Source: Psychrobacillus faecigallinarum
GTDB taxonomy: Bacteria; Bacillota; Bacilli; Bacillales_A; Planococcaceae
Direction: 5' to 3'
Length of the DNA: 64,000 bases
Assembly: GCF_014836595.1 (NCBI RefSeq)
Contig: NZ_JACSQO010000002.1
Span: 496,001-560,000 of the forward strand
The notes under the pieces were generated by a model that searched no databases, had not been told where the DNA came from, and worked only from the letters and a program-made list of their open reading frames with translations. Positions 18,270 through 27,336 of this stretch are shown in pieces. A program made the position numbers and the translations under genes. Each line of letters starts with the position of its first letter. The stretch's first letter is position 1.

Positions 18270-19619
18270 ATGAAAAAAGTGTTGATTGCCAATCGTGGCG
18301 AAATAGCTGTTCGTATAATTAGAGCATGTAAAGAACTTGATATTGAAACTGTTGCTGTATATTCTGAAGCGGATCGAGAGGCTTTACATGTACAACTAGC
18401 AGATGAGGCTTATTGTATAGGGCCTAGATTATCGAAAGACTCCTATTTGAACTTTTCAAATATTATCAGTGTGGCCAAGTTAACTGGCTGCGAAGGCATA
18501 CATCCGGGTTATGGATTCTTAGCCGAAAATGCTGAATTTGCAGAGCTTTGTGAGGAGTGCGACATTAAGTTTATTGGTCCTACATCACAAGCGATTAAAA
18601 GCATGGGTATAAAGGATGTTGCTAAGGAAACTATGCAAAAAGCAGGAGTACCGACTGTTCCTGGATCTAAGGGAATCGTTGAAACCGAAGAGGACGCACT
18701 AAAAGTAGCAAATGAAATAGGTTTTCCAGTCATCATCAAAGCGACCGCTGGTGGTGGTGGTAAAGGAATACGAGTAGCAAAAGATGAAGCAGACTTGATC
18801 AAAGGGATTAAAATAACACAAAAAGAAGCGGCAGCAGCATTTGGTAACCCTGGCGTTTACTTAGAAAAATATATAGAGGTATTTCGTCATGTAGAGATTC
18901 AAGTGCTAGCAGATTCTTATGGAAATGCAGTGCATTTAGGAGAGAGAGATTGCTCCGTGCAAAGACGTATGCAAAAGCTTGTAGAGGAAGCTCCATCTCC
19001 AGCACTATCTGAGGAACTGCGCGCTGAAATGGGTAATGCAGCAGTTAAAGCTGCCCTAGCTGTTGGTTATGAAAGCGCTGGGACGGTTGAGTTTATCTTT
19101 GACCATATCAACCAAAAGTTTTACTTTATGGAGATGAATACCCGAATTCAAGTGGAGCATCCTGTTACGGAAATGATAACTGGCATAGATCTAATAAAAC
19201 AAATGTTAAAAGTTGCAGCAGGAGAAAAATTGCCTTTCGCACAAAAAGATATTAAACTTAATGGATGGGCTATAGAATGTCGTATCAATGCAGAAAACCC
19301 AGATAAAAACTTCATGCCATCTCCAGGACTTGTTGAATTTTATTTACCGCCAGGTGGACTGGGGGTAAGAGTGGATTCAGCAGTATACCCAGGCTATACG
19401 ATTCCACCGTTTTATGATTCTATGGTGGCTAAACTTATCACGTATGGTGAAACGAGAGAAGAGGCAATTGCTAAGATGAAGCGCGCACTTGGAGAATTTG
19501 CAATCGAAGGTGTGGAAACAACAATTGCCTTTCATGAAAAGCTCATGAATCACGAGGTATTTGTATCTGGAGATTTTGATACAAAGTTTTTAGAGAAATA
19601 CGATGTGATGAATTCATAA
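18270..19619 (+). CDS. accC: Biotin carboxylase of acetyl-CoA carboxylase
   Basis: 449 residues, the usual length. ATP-grasp enzyme: KVLIANRGEIAVRIIRAC at the N-terminus, glycine-rich loop KATAGGGGKGIRV, EMNTRIQVEHPVTE near 290 and the C-terminal biotin carboxylase domain. It carboxylates biotin on AccB with ATP and bicarbonate. The transferase genes accAD are elsewhere. Confidence 0.97.
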   Translation: MKKVLIANRGEIAVRIIRACKELDIETVAVYSEADREALHVQLADEAYCIGPRLSKDSYLNFSNIISVAKLTGCEGIHPGYGFLAENAEFAELCEECDIKFIGPTSQAIKSMGIKDVAKETMQKAGVPTVPGSKGIVETEEDALKVANEIGFPVIIKATAGGGGKGIRVAKDEADLIKGIKITQKEAAAAFGNPGVYLEKYIEVFRHVEIQVLADSYGNAVHLGERDCSVQRRMQKLVEEAPSPALSEELRAEMGNAAVKAALAVGYESAGTVEFIFDHINQKFYFMEMNTRIQVEHPVTEMITGIDLIKQMLKVAAGEKLPFAQKDIKLNGWAIECRINAENPDKNFMPSPGLVEFYLPPGGLGVRVDSAVYPGYTIPPFYDSMVAKLITYGETREEAIAKMKRALGEFAIEGVETTIAFHEKLMNHEVFVSGDFDTKFLEKYDVMNS

Positions 19620-19634
19620 AAAGGAGTGAGCCAT

Positions 19635-20027
19635 ATGACAGAAACAACCGAACAAAAATTTGTTCAAATGACTCCTGAAGGCAAAGAGTACTTAGGAACA
19701 ATTGAAATTGCTCCTGAAGTAATCACAGTAATTGCTGGAATTGCTACAAATGAAGTAGAGGGTATCGCGGGAACGCGAGGAAACTTTGCTGCAGGAGTAG
19801 TAGAAAGATTAGGAAAAAAGGTGCATGGTAAAGGCATTAAAACAGAAATAACAAATGATGGTTTGTATATTGACGTATATTGTCTAGTAAAATACGGTGC
19901 TTCCGTACCAACTGTTGCAAGAGAAGTCCAATCCCAAATACGCCAAGCAATTGAGAATATGACTAGTTTAGTTCCAAAAGAAGTAAATGTTCATATTACT
20001 GGTGTGCAATTTGAAGCTACAGAATAA
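19635..20027 (+). CDS. yqhY: Asp23/Gls24 family protein (YqhY)
   Basis: 130 residues of the Asp23/Gls24 family: GTIEIAPEVITVIAGIATNEVEGIAGT and the C-terminal VNVHITGVQF. In Firmicutes it is conserved after accBC and has been linked to acetyl-CoA carboxylase activity in B. subtilis. Start ATG 19635 has AAGGAG nine bases upstream; the earlier GTG 19626 touches the ribosome site. Cytosolic. Confidence 0.9.
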   Translation: MTETTEQKFVQMTPEGKEYLGTIEIAPEVITVIAGIATNEVEGIAGTRGNFAAGVVERLGKKVHGKGIKTEITNDGLYIDVYCLVKYGASVPTVAREVQSQIRQAIENMTSLVPKEVNVHITGVQFEATE

Positions 20028-20030
20028 TAG

Positions 20031-20058
20031 AAAAGGGCTCCCTAGGGGGCTCTTTTTC
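20031..20058 (+). terminator. Terminator after yqhY
   Basis: AAAAGGGCTCCC folds with GGGGGCTCTTTT using two G-T pairs; T run follows. Confidence 0.7.
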
Positions 20059-20140
20059 TTATTTTCTTCTTTCTAATAAGCACTTTCTAAAAAAATATGC
20101 TATTATGGGTTAGATAGCTACATTTAAAGGAGAACAAATA

Positions 20141-20518
20141 ATGAAACGTAGAAAAGCAAGGGAGCTAGCACTGCAGGCAATATTCCAGCTAGACAATCAT
20201 GAAATTACAATAGAAGAAGCTATAGGGCATGTTACTGAAGAAAATGACCCTTTTTTAACAGATTTAGTAAAGGGTACAATTGAACATAAAGAAGAAATCG
20301 ATGCCTCTTTATCAGACAAGCTAGAAAACTGGTCTTTATCCAGATTGCCAAAAATCGAAAGAACAGTTCTTCGTATAGCTGTTTATGAATTATTATATGC
20401 AAACGAAGCTCCAGCAAAAGTAGTTATAAATGAGGCATTAGAAATATGCAAAATTTATGGAGACGAAAAATCAAGTCGATTTGTTAATGGAGTACTATCC
20501 AAATATACAGAGCAATAA
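20141..20518 (+). CDS. nusB: Transcription antitermination factor NusB
   Basis: 125 residues, all-helical NusB fold with RRKARELALQAIFQLD at the start and ERTVLRIAVYELLY...APAKVVINEALEICKIYGDEKS. It joins S10 and boxA RNA in rRNA antitermination. Ribosome site AAAGGAG. It heads the nusB-folD-xseA-xseB-ispA-dxs-tlyA block. Confidence 0.96.
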   Translation: MKRRKARELALQAIFQLDNHEITIEEAIGHVTEENDPFLTDLVKGTIEHKEEIDASLSDKLENWSLSRLPKIERTVLRIAVYELLYANEAPAKVVINEALEICKIYGDEKSSRFVNGVLSKYTEQ

Positions 20519-20543
20519 TCTTCAACATTAAGGAGCGTTTATA

Positions 20544-21398
20544 GTGGCAGATAATCTAATTAATGGAAAAGAAATAGCTGGAAAAGTTACAGAAAAAGTA
20601 AAAGAACGTGTAGATAATCTAAAAGCAAAAGGTATTACACCAGGATTAGCTGTTGTATTAGTTGGTAGTGATCCAGCTTCTCAAACCTATGTGAACAGTA
20701 AAACTAGAACATGTGAAAGACTTGGTATGTACTCGGTTATGATTGAGCTGGAAGAAACTATATCTGAAGAAGAGCTTTTAAATAGTGTTGAAAAGCTAAA
20801 TCAGGACGAAAAGATACATGGCATTCTAATTCAGTTGCCTCTCCCTAAACAAATCAATGAGGATCGTGTAATTGCAGCTATATCTCCATTGAAAGATGTA
20901 GATGGATTTCATCCAGTAAGCGTAGGAAAGATGATGATTGGTCAGCCGACCTTCCTATCTTGTACACCTTTTGGTGTGATGAAACTATTAGAATATAGCG
21001 ACGTTGAAATAGAAGGAAAACACGCTGTGGTTATTGGGCGAAGTAACATCGTTGGAAAACCAATGGGTCAGCTCCTTTTACAAAAGAATGCTACGGTAAC
21101 TTACTGCCACTCAAAAACGAAGAACTTACATAACCATACAAAGCAAGCTGATATATTAATAGTGGCTACAGGTCAGCCGAAAATGATTGACTCTAGTTAC
21201 TTAAAAGAAGGCGTAGTTGTAATTGATGTTGGAATACATCGAAATGAAGACAACAAGTTATGCGGTGACGTAGATTTTGCTTCTGCAAAAGAAGTAGCAT
21301 CTAAAATTACTCCAGTTCCTGGAGGAGTAGGACCAATGACTATTGCTATGTTAATGGAAAATACATGCTTGGCTGCTGAGAATACACTAGATAAATAA
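20544..21398 (+). CDS. folD: Methylenetetrahydrofolate dehydrogenase/cyclohydrolase
   Basis: 284 residues, bifunctional FolD converting methylene- to formyl-tetrahydrofolate with NADP. Motifs: YVNSKTRTCERLGM (catalytic Lys, Tyr), LIQLPLPKQI, VIGRSNIVGKPMGQLLL and TPVPGGVGPMTIAML. GTG start with site AAGGAGC. The stop codon lies inside a strong hairpin (21397-21435). Confidence 0.97.
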   Translation: MADNLINGKEIAGKVTEKVKERVDNLKAKGITPGLAVVLVGSDPASQTYVNSKTRTCERLGMYSVMIELEETISEEELLNSVEKLNQDEKIHGILIQLPLPKQINEDRVIAAISPLKDVDGFHPVSVGKMMIGQPTFLSCTPFGVMKLLEYSDVEIEGKHAVVIGRSNIVGKPMGQLLLQKNATVTYCHSKTKNLHNHTKQADILIVATGQPKMIDSSYLKEGVVVIDVGIHRNEDNKLCGDVDFASAKEVASKITPVPGGVGPMTIAMLMENTCLAAENTLDK

Positions 21399-21435
21399 GC
21401 TAAAAGCTGTTCTACAGTAGAACAGCTTTTAGCTT
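21397..21435 (+). other. Perfect 18-base hairpin between folD and xseA, no T run
   Basis: AAGCTAAAAGCTGTTCTA pairs perfectly with its complement around CAG, and the folD stop codon is in the left arm. Only two T follow, so it is a poor intrinsic terminator. It may protect the 3' end of the nusB-folD message or partly uncouple xseA. Confidence 0.8.
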
Positions 21436-21461
21436 GTCATCAAGTAGTAGGAGTTGATATT

Positions 21462-22811
21462 ATGTCTCATACATATTTAACTGTAAAAGCTTTAACTAAA
21501 TACATAAAAAGAAAATTTGATGCAGATACCCATTTGCGTGATGTGTACGTTAAAGGAGAACTTTCCAATGTGAAGGTACATTCTAGTGGTCACATCTATT
21601 TCACTCTAAAAGATGAGTCAGCTCGTTTAACATCTGTCATGTTTGCTATGAATGCTCGAGGTCTTAAATTTGTACCTGAGAGTGGTATGAATGTGTTGGT
21701 GCGTGGGGATATAAATGTATTTGAGGCAGCAGGTCAATATCAGCTATATGCATCTTCTATACAGCCGGACGGGATAGGTGAACTTTTTCTTGCTTTTGAG
21801 CAGTTAAAGAAAAAGCTTGAACAAGAAGGTCTTTTCCATCCTAGCAGAAAAAAACAGCTGCCAGCTTTCCCTAAAAAGATTGGTGTTGTTACTTCAAAGA
21901 CAGGAGCAGCGATACGAGATATTTTGACTACTTTGGAAAGACGTTATCCAATTTGTGAGGTACTCGTTTTCCCAAGTATCGTTCAAGGCCCACAGGCAGC
22001 GCCTTCAATAGTGAAGTCTATTAGGGAGGCAAACGCCTTAGGTGATATTGATGTGATGATAGTGGGAAGAGGAGGAGGCTCCATTGAGGATCTTTGGGCA
22101 TTTAATGAGGAAATAGTTGCTCGTGCTATTGCAGAGAGCAAAATTCCCATTATTAGTGCTGTTGGCCATGAAACAGATACGACTATCGCTGACTTTGTAT
22201 CTGATTTGAGGGCACCTACTCCTACGGCAGCAGCAGAAATGGCAGTACCTAGTAAAGAGAACTTAATGAAGAATATTTTGTCTTACCAATCGGCTAGTCT
22301 TCATTTTGTTACGAAAAGACTTGCCGATGAAAAAAATAGATACCGTAGGGCTATTACTTCGCCTGTAATGGCAACTCCAGAAAAACTGTATCGTCCTTTT
22401 ATAGAAAGGTATATTCGGGCAGAACAACAACTTCATAAAGAAGTTAAACGGATATCACAAGAAAAAAACAGGAACTTTTTTCAGTTAGAAAATAGATTTA
22501 AACAACTTTCCCCACAAAAGCTTATAACGATACAGTCAAAAACATTACAAACAAGTACCAATCAACTTACACAAGCAATGATTGCATCCTTTGAAAAAAA
22601 TCGACAACAGTTTACTGGTTCGTTAAGAACTTTGCAGGCGTTAAATCCTTTGAAAATTATGGATCGCGGATATAGTATTACTTACAAAGAAGGCATATTA
22701 GTTAAGTCTGTAGAAGATGTCCAACAGGGTGATTCTATTTTTGTAACATTATCAGATGGTCAAATAGAGGCTACAGTTCAACAAGCAGTTAGTAAAGAGG
22801 GGGTAAAATAG
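21462..22811 (+). CDS. xseA: Exodeoxyribonuclease VII large subunit
   Basis: 449 residues: N-terminal OB-fold (VYVKGELSNVKVHSSGHIYFTLKD), then the catalytic region with GVVTSKTGAAIRDI and GRGGGSIEDLWAFNEE, and a long helical C-terminal part. With XseB it degrades single-stranded DNA. ATG preceded by AGTAGGAG. One base separates it from xseB. Confidence 0.96.
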   Translation: MSHTYLTVKALTKYIKRKFDADTHLRDVYVKGELSNVKVHSSGHIYFTLKDESARLTSVMFAMNARGLKFVPESGMNVLVRGDINVFEAAGQYQLYASSIQPDGIGELFLAFEQLKKKLEQEGLFHPSRKKQLPAFPKKIGVVTSKTGAAIRDILTTLERRYPICEVLVFPSIVQGPQAAPSIVKSIREANALGDIDVMIVGRGGGSIEDLWAFNEEIVARAIAESKIPIISAVGHETDTTIADFVSDLRAPTPTAAAEMAVPSKENLMKNILSYQSASLHFVTKRLADEKNRYRRAITSPVMATPEKLYRPFIERYIRAEQQLHKEVKRISQEKNRNFFQLENRFKQLSPQKLITIQSKTLQTSTNQLTQAMIASFEKNRQQFTGSLRTLQALNPLKIMDRGYSITYKEGILVKSVEDVQQGDSIFVTLSDGQIEATVQQAVSKEGVK

Positions 22812-22812
22812 C

Positions 22813-23034
22813 ATGGCAAAAAAAGAAATTCCATTCGATGAGGCAATGCTACAATTAGAACAAATTGTACGACAGCTAGAACAAGGGGATGTTCCTCTTG
22901 AAAATGCGATTGAACTTTATCAAAACGGAATGGAACTATCTAAATTGTGCAGTGATAAATTACAAAGCGCTGAGAAACAATTAGTATCTTTCATGGGCGA
23001 AAATAAAGAAGAAGCAGGGAAAACTGATGAGTAA
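22813..23034 (+). CDS. xseB: Exodeoxyribonuclease VII small subunit
   Basis: 73 residues, two-helix XseB with LEQIVRQLEQGDVPLENAIELYQNGMELSKLC. It binds the helical arms of XseA. Site GAGGGGG just upstream in the end of xseA. Its end overlaps ispA by 8 bases. Confidence 0.95.
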   Translation: MAKKEIPFDEAMLQLEQIVRQLEQGDVPLENAIELYQNGMELSKLCSDKLQSAEKQLVSFMGENKEEAGKTDE

Positions 23035-23908
23035 CTTAAATACATTTATCCAAGCCAACCAACCGCTTATTGAACAACAGCTGGAATCGATGATTAATGA
23101 AATTCAAGCACCTTCTCAACTAAAAGAAGCAATGCTATATTCCCTTAAAGCTGGTGGAAAGAGAATACGTCCCTTATATACGCTAGCGGTATTAAAGGAA
23201 CTAAACGTTAAAAACGAAGATGCCATAAAAGTTGCTAGCACAATAGAGATGATTCATACTTATTCTTTAATACATGATGATTTACCTAGCATGGATAATG
23301 ACGATCTTCGTAGAGGAAAGCCAACTAACCATAAAGTTTTTGGAGAGGCTTTGGCGATTCTTGCTGGAGATGCTTTAGTAACATTGGCTTTTGGTATTAT
23401 TGCGAGACTAAAAAATCTGGATGCTGAACAAAAAGTCTTCTTAATCGACCGTCTTAGCTTTGCTTCAGGAGCTGAAGGGATGGTTGGTGGCCAAGTATTA
23501 GATATTCTTGGTGAGGGTAAAACTTTATCCTTAGAGGAATTAGAAGAGGTCCATATTAACAAAACCGGTGCACTCTTGTTATTCAGTATTATAGCAGGAG
23601 GAATTATTGCAAAAGCTAACGAGGAAGTCATGGATGCTTTGCGTCAATATGCTTTCCACATTGGTCTGGCATTTCAAATTCAAGATGATATTCTTGATAT
23701 TGAGGGTACATCCGAGCAATTAGGAAAAACTGCAGGAAAAGATATATTAAGTGAAAAGAATACGTATCCTTCTATACTGACAATGGCTGGTGCCAAAGAA
23801 CAACTAAAAAGACAGTATGATTTAGCAACTGAGGCACTTAACCAAGTAAATCTTAACGATGGACTTTTAATAGAACTTGCTAATTACATAACAAAAAGGT
23901 CAAAATAA
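23027..23908 (+). CDS. ispA: Farnesyl diphosphate synthase (polyprenyl synthase family)
   Basis: 293 residues. First aspartate motif LIHDDLPSMDNDD and second FQIQDDILD are intact, with GKRIRP near the N-terminus. It condenses isopentenyl and dimethylallyl or geranyl diphosphate for quinone, wall carrier and other lipids. It overlaps xseB and precedes dxs, whose product feeds the same pathway. Confidence 0.94.
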   Translation: MSNLNTFIQANQPLIEQQLESMINEIQAPSQLKEAMLYSLKAGGKRIRPLYTLAVLKELNVKNEDAIKVASTIEMIHTYSLIHDDLPSMDNDDLRRGKPTNHKVFGEALAILAGDALVTLAFGIIARLKNLDAEQKVFLIDRLSFASGAEGMVGGQVLDILGEGKTLSLEELEEVHINKTGALLLFSIIAGGIIAKANEEVMDALRQYAFHIGLAFQIQDDILDIEGTSEQLGKTAGKDILSEKNTYPSILTMAGAKEQLKRQYDLATEALNQVNLNDGLLIELANYITKRSK

Positions 23909-23991
23909 ATAGCGTATAATTTTGTTTTATGAGTAAATATTGATATGATTATACCTAGCTGTATTTAAGGAAATCTAAAAGAAGGTGTGTG

Positions 23992-25893
23992 ATGGCAATG
24001 GATTTAACTTCAATTTCTGGTCCATCCTTTTTAAAAAGTTTAGACAATGAACAATTAAAGGACTTAAGTGAAGATATTCGTTCGTTTTTAATAGAAAAAT
24101 TATCAGTAACAGGTGGACATATTGGACCGAATTTAGGTGTAGTAGAGCTAACGGTTGCACTGCACAAGGCGTTTAATAGTCCAGATGACAAATTTCTTTG
24201 GGATGTTGGACACCAAGCTTATGTTCACAAGATTCTTACGGGTCGTGCAGATCAATTCGATACTCTTCGCCAATTCAAGGGTCTTTGTGGATTTCCAAAA
24301 ATGATTGAAAGTGAGCACGATGTTTGGGAGGCAGGGCATAGTTCAACCTCGCTATCTGCAGCAATGGGAATGGCTAAGGCTAGGGATATACAGAAAAAGA
24401 AAAACTATGTTATTCCTATTATTGGAGATGGTGCTCTAACTGGTGGTATGGCATTAGAGGCATTGAACCATATTGGACACGAAAAAACCGATATGATTGT
24501 CATTTTGAATGACAACGAAATGTCTATTGCACCTAATGTGGGAGCTTTGCATAATGTCCTTGGAAAATTACGTACTCATGGCACATATAACAAAGCTAAG
24601 GATGAAATTGAGTCACTTCTGAAAAAAATTCCAGCAGTTGGCGGCAAATTAGCTGGCACAGCTGAACGTCTTAAAGACACTATGAAATACCTACTTGTAT
24701 CAGGCGCATTTTTTGAAGAATTAGGTTTTACTTATCTAGGACCAATTGATGGCCACAGCTTTGAAGACTTAGAAGAAAACCTGAAGAATGCCAAAAAGAT
24801 GAAAGGTCCTGTTCTTATCCATGTTATCACTAAAAAGGGTAAAGGTTTTAAACCTGCTGAACAAGACAAAATTGGAACATGGCATGGTACAGGTCCCTAT
24901 AAAATGGAGACTGGAGATTTCGTTAAGTCTTCTTCAAAAGCACCTTCCTGGAGTGCGCTAGTAGCTGAGACAGCAAGGAAACTAGCTCGTGATGATCGCC
25001 GTATTGTTGCTATCACACCTGCAATGCCAGTAGGTTCCAAATTGGAAGGGTTTGCATCAGAGTTTCCAGATAGAATGTTCGATGTAGGTATTGCAGAACA
25101 ACATGCCACTACAATGGCAGCAGGAATGGCAGCGGAAGGTATGAAACCTTTATTAGTTATTTATTCAACATTCCTTCAACGTGCATATGATCAGGTGCTT
25201 CATGATATTTGTCGTCAAAACTTAAATGTGGTAATCGGAATAGATCGTGCTGGATTAGTTGGGGCAGATGGAGAAACACATCAAGGAGTATTTGATATTT
25301 CCTTCCTTAGACATATGCCTAATATGGTTATCATGATGCCAAAAGATGAAAATGAAGGACAACATATGGTCAAAACAGCATTTGACTACTCTGATGGCCC
25401 AATTGCTCTTCGTTATCCGCGTGGTAATGGTCTTGGTGTTATGATGGACGAAGAATTAAATCCAATTCCAATCGGCACTTGGGAAGTCTTAAAAGAAGGC
25501 AGTCAAGCAGTGATTCTTACTTTTGGTACAACTATTTCAATGGCACTACAAGCAGCGGACGAATTAAGTAAACTAAATATCTCTGTAGAAGTTGTAAATG
25601 CTCGATTTATTAAACCTTTAGACGAAGAAATGCTTAAAGATATTCAAAAACGCAACATCCCTATTATTACTGTGGAAGAAAGTGCATTACAAGGTGGATT
25701 TGGCAGTGCTGTCCTAGAGTTTTATAATGAACAAAACCTACAAGCAAATGTTAAGCGCATCGGTATTCCGGATATCTTCATTGAACATGGTGAAGTAAAT
25801 CAGTTGCTGCAAGAGATTAATATTACAACTGAAAGCATTGTGGAACTTGTAAAAACTTCCGTAAATGAAAGCCCAAGGTATATCTCCTTATGA
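23992..25893 (+). CDS. dxs: 1-deoxy-D-xylulose-5-phosphate synthase
   Basis: About 633 residues. Thiamine diphosphate enzyme joining pyruvate and glyceraldehyde 3-phosphate, first step of the MEP isoprenoid pathway. Motifs: [46 protein letters not shown] and [18 protein letters not shown] 23992 has GAAGG six bases upstream; ATG 23998 (MDLTS) is the alternative and aligns with the B. subtilis start. The stop overlaps tlyA by 4 bases (ATGA). Confidence 0.96.
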   Translation: MAMDLTSISGPSFLKSLDNEQLKDLSEDIRSFLIEKLSVTGGHIGPNLGVVELTVALHKAFNSPDDKFLWDVGHQAYVHKILTGRADQFDTLRQFKGLCGFPKMIESEHDVWEAGHSSTSLSAAMGMAKARDIQKKKNYVIPIIGDGALTGGMALEALNHIGHEKTDMIVILNDNEMSIAPNVGALHNVLGKLRTHGTYNKAKDEIESLLKKIPAVGGKLAGTAERLKDTMKYLLVSGAFFEELGFTYLGPIDGHSFEDLEENLKNAKKMKGPVLIHVITKKGKGFKPAEQDKIGTWHGTGPYKMETGDFVKSSSKAPSWSALVAETARKLARDDRRIVAITPAMPVGSKLEGFASEFPDRMFDVGIAEQHATTMAAGMAAEGMKPLLVIYSTFLQRAYDQVLHDICRQNLNVVIGIDRAGLVGADGETHQGVFDISFLRHMPNMVIMMPKDENEGQHMVKTAFDYSDGPIALRYPRGNGLGVMMDEELNPIPIGTWEVLKEGSQAVILTFGTTISMALQAADELSKLNISVEVVNARFIKPLDEEMLKDIQKRNIPIITVEESALQGGFGSAVLEFYNEQNLQANVKRIGIPDIFIEHGEVNQLLQEINITTESIVELVKTSVNESPRYISL

Positions 25894-26708
25894 GCAAGAT
25901 TCCAAAGGAGAGAGTAGACATACTCTTAGTAGAACAAGGTTTGTTTGAAACAAGAGAAAAAGCTAAACGTGCTATTATGGCAGGTCTCATCTACAAGAAC
26001 GAAGAGAGAATAGACAAACCGGGAGAGAAGATTGAAACCACTTCTATTTTAACTGTTAAGGGTCAGGTGCTGAAATATGTCAGCCGTGGCGGTTTGAAAC
26101 TCGAAAAAGCAATAGAGCAGTTTGACATAGAGATTGAGAATAAGATCATGCTCGATATTGGCTCTTCAACTGGGGGATTTACAGATTGTGGACTCCAAAA
26201 TGGCGTTTCACATGCGTATGCACTGGATGTCGGTAGTAATCAATTGGCATGGAAAATAAGGCAGGATTCACGTGTAACTGTAATGGAAAAGACAAACTTC
26301 CGTTACTCCACACCTGCTGATTTTCAAGAAGGATTACCATCCTTTGCCTCTATAGATGTTTCTTTTATCTCGCTTAAGCTTATCTTTCCAACATTAAAAA
26401 CGATCTTGCTTCCTGGTGGAGACGTTATTGCATTAGTTAAGCCGCAGTTTGAGGCTGGAAAAGATCGAGTAGGCAAAAAAGGTGTAGTTAGAGAAAAAGT
26501 TGTTCATATAGAAGTCTTGAAGGAGATAGCAGATTTTGCTGAAAGCCAAAACTTCCAATTAAAAAATGCTTCCTTTTCGCCTATAACCGGGGGAGAGGGA
26601 AATATAGAATTTCTATTTCATCTGGTTAGTGTAAACGAGGGAGAAGTTACCTCACATGACATAGACTTTGAAAAACTAGTTAATGAGGCACATAATTCGT
26701 TAAAATAA
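25890..26708 (+). CDS. tlyA: TlyA-family rRNA 2'-O-methyltransferase (YqxC)
   Basis: 272 residues: S4 RNA-binding domain (1-65; [20 protein letters not shown]) and a FtsJ-type methyltransferase with [18 protein letters not shown] and [11 protein letters not shown]. Family members methylate ribosomal RNA; the hemolysin label is historical. Start overlaps the dxs stop. A terminator follows at once, so it ends the nusB block. Confidence 0.93.
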   Translation: MSKIPKERVDILLVEQGLFETREKAKRAIMAGLIYKNEERIDKPGEKIETTSILTVKGQVLKYVSRGGLKLEKAIEQFDIEIENKIMLDIGSSTGGFTDCGLQNGVSHAYALDVGSNQLAWKIRQDSRVTVMEKTNFRYSTPADFQEGLPSFASIDVSFISLKLIFPTLKTILLPGGDVIALVKPQFEAGKDRVGKKGVVREKVVHIEVLKEIADFAESQNFQLKNASFSPITGGEGNIEFLFHLVSVNEGEVTSHDIDFEKLVNEAHNSLK

Positions 26709-26710
26709 CC

Positions 26711-26738
26711 CGCGACTCATCATGAGTCGCGTTTTTTC
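26711..26738 (+). terminator. Terminator after tlyA
   Basis: CGCGACTCAT/ATGAGTCGCG hairpin followed by six T. Confidence 0.9.
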
Positions 26739-26806
26739 TTGTTACTTTTGCAATGAAATGCTAAGGTATAATTAAAATAGAATATTTATACAGCAAGGAG
26801 ATAATT

Positions 26807-27256
26807 ATGAACAAAGGACAACGGCATATTCGTATAAGAGATATTATCGCGAATTATGAAATCGAGACTCAAGACGACTTAGTAGATCATCTTAAGAACG
26901 CAGGTGTTAACGTAACTCAAGCGACTGTCTCTAGAGATATTAAGGAATTACATTTAGTGAAAGTTCCATTGCCAAATGGAAACTACAAGTATAGCCTCCC
27001 GGCAGACCAAAGATTCAATCCTATGCAAAAACTGCATAGAGCGTTAACAGATGCCTTTGTTAGCATTGATGGAGCTAGCCATTTCTTAGTGATGAAGACA
27101 CTGCCAGGAAATGCTCACGCAATAGGTTCTTTAATTGATTATTTGGATTGGGAAGAAATATTGGGCACAATTTGTGGCGATGATACGTGTCTGATCCTTT
27201 GCAGAGCCGAAAGTGATTGTGAGGCAGTTAAAAGCCGATTGCTTGAAATGTTATAG
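26807..27256 (+). CDS. argR: Arginine repressor
   Basis: 149 residues: N-terminal winged helix with [20 protein letters not shown]-terminal hexamer/arginine-binding domain with [29 protein letters not shown]. It represses arginine synthesis and activates catabolism (AhrC in B. subtilis). Ribosome site AAGGAG. Located between tlyA and recN, as in B. subtilis. Confidence 0.96.
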   Translation: MNKGQRHIRIRDIIANYEIETQDDLVDHLKNAGVNVTQATVSRDIKELHLVKVPLPNGNYKYSLPADQRFNPMQKLHRALTDAFVSIDGASHFLVMKTLPGNAHAIGSLIDYLDWEEILGTICGDDTCLILCRAESDCEAVKSRLLEML

Positions 27257-27264
27257 GAATATCA

Positions 27265-27306
27265 CTTAAATGTATAAGTGAAATCTACTTCACTTATACA
27301 TTCAAG
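27265..27306 (+). other. Long hairpin between argR and recN, no T run
   Basis: AATGTATAAGTGAA/TTCACTTATACATT is a perfect 14-base stem with loop ATCTAC, extended by CTT/AAG beyond one mismatch. No T run follows, so termination by itself is doubtful; a processing or attenuation role for recN is possible. Confidence 0.75.
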
Positions 27307-27336
27307 CTGTTCTATCTTTAAATAGAGGTGATAGGT

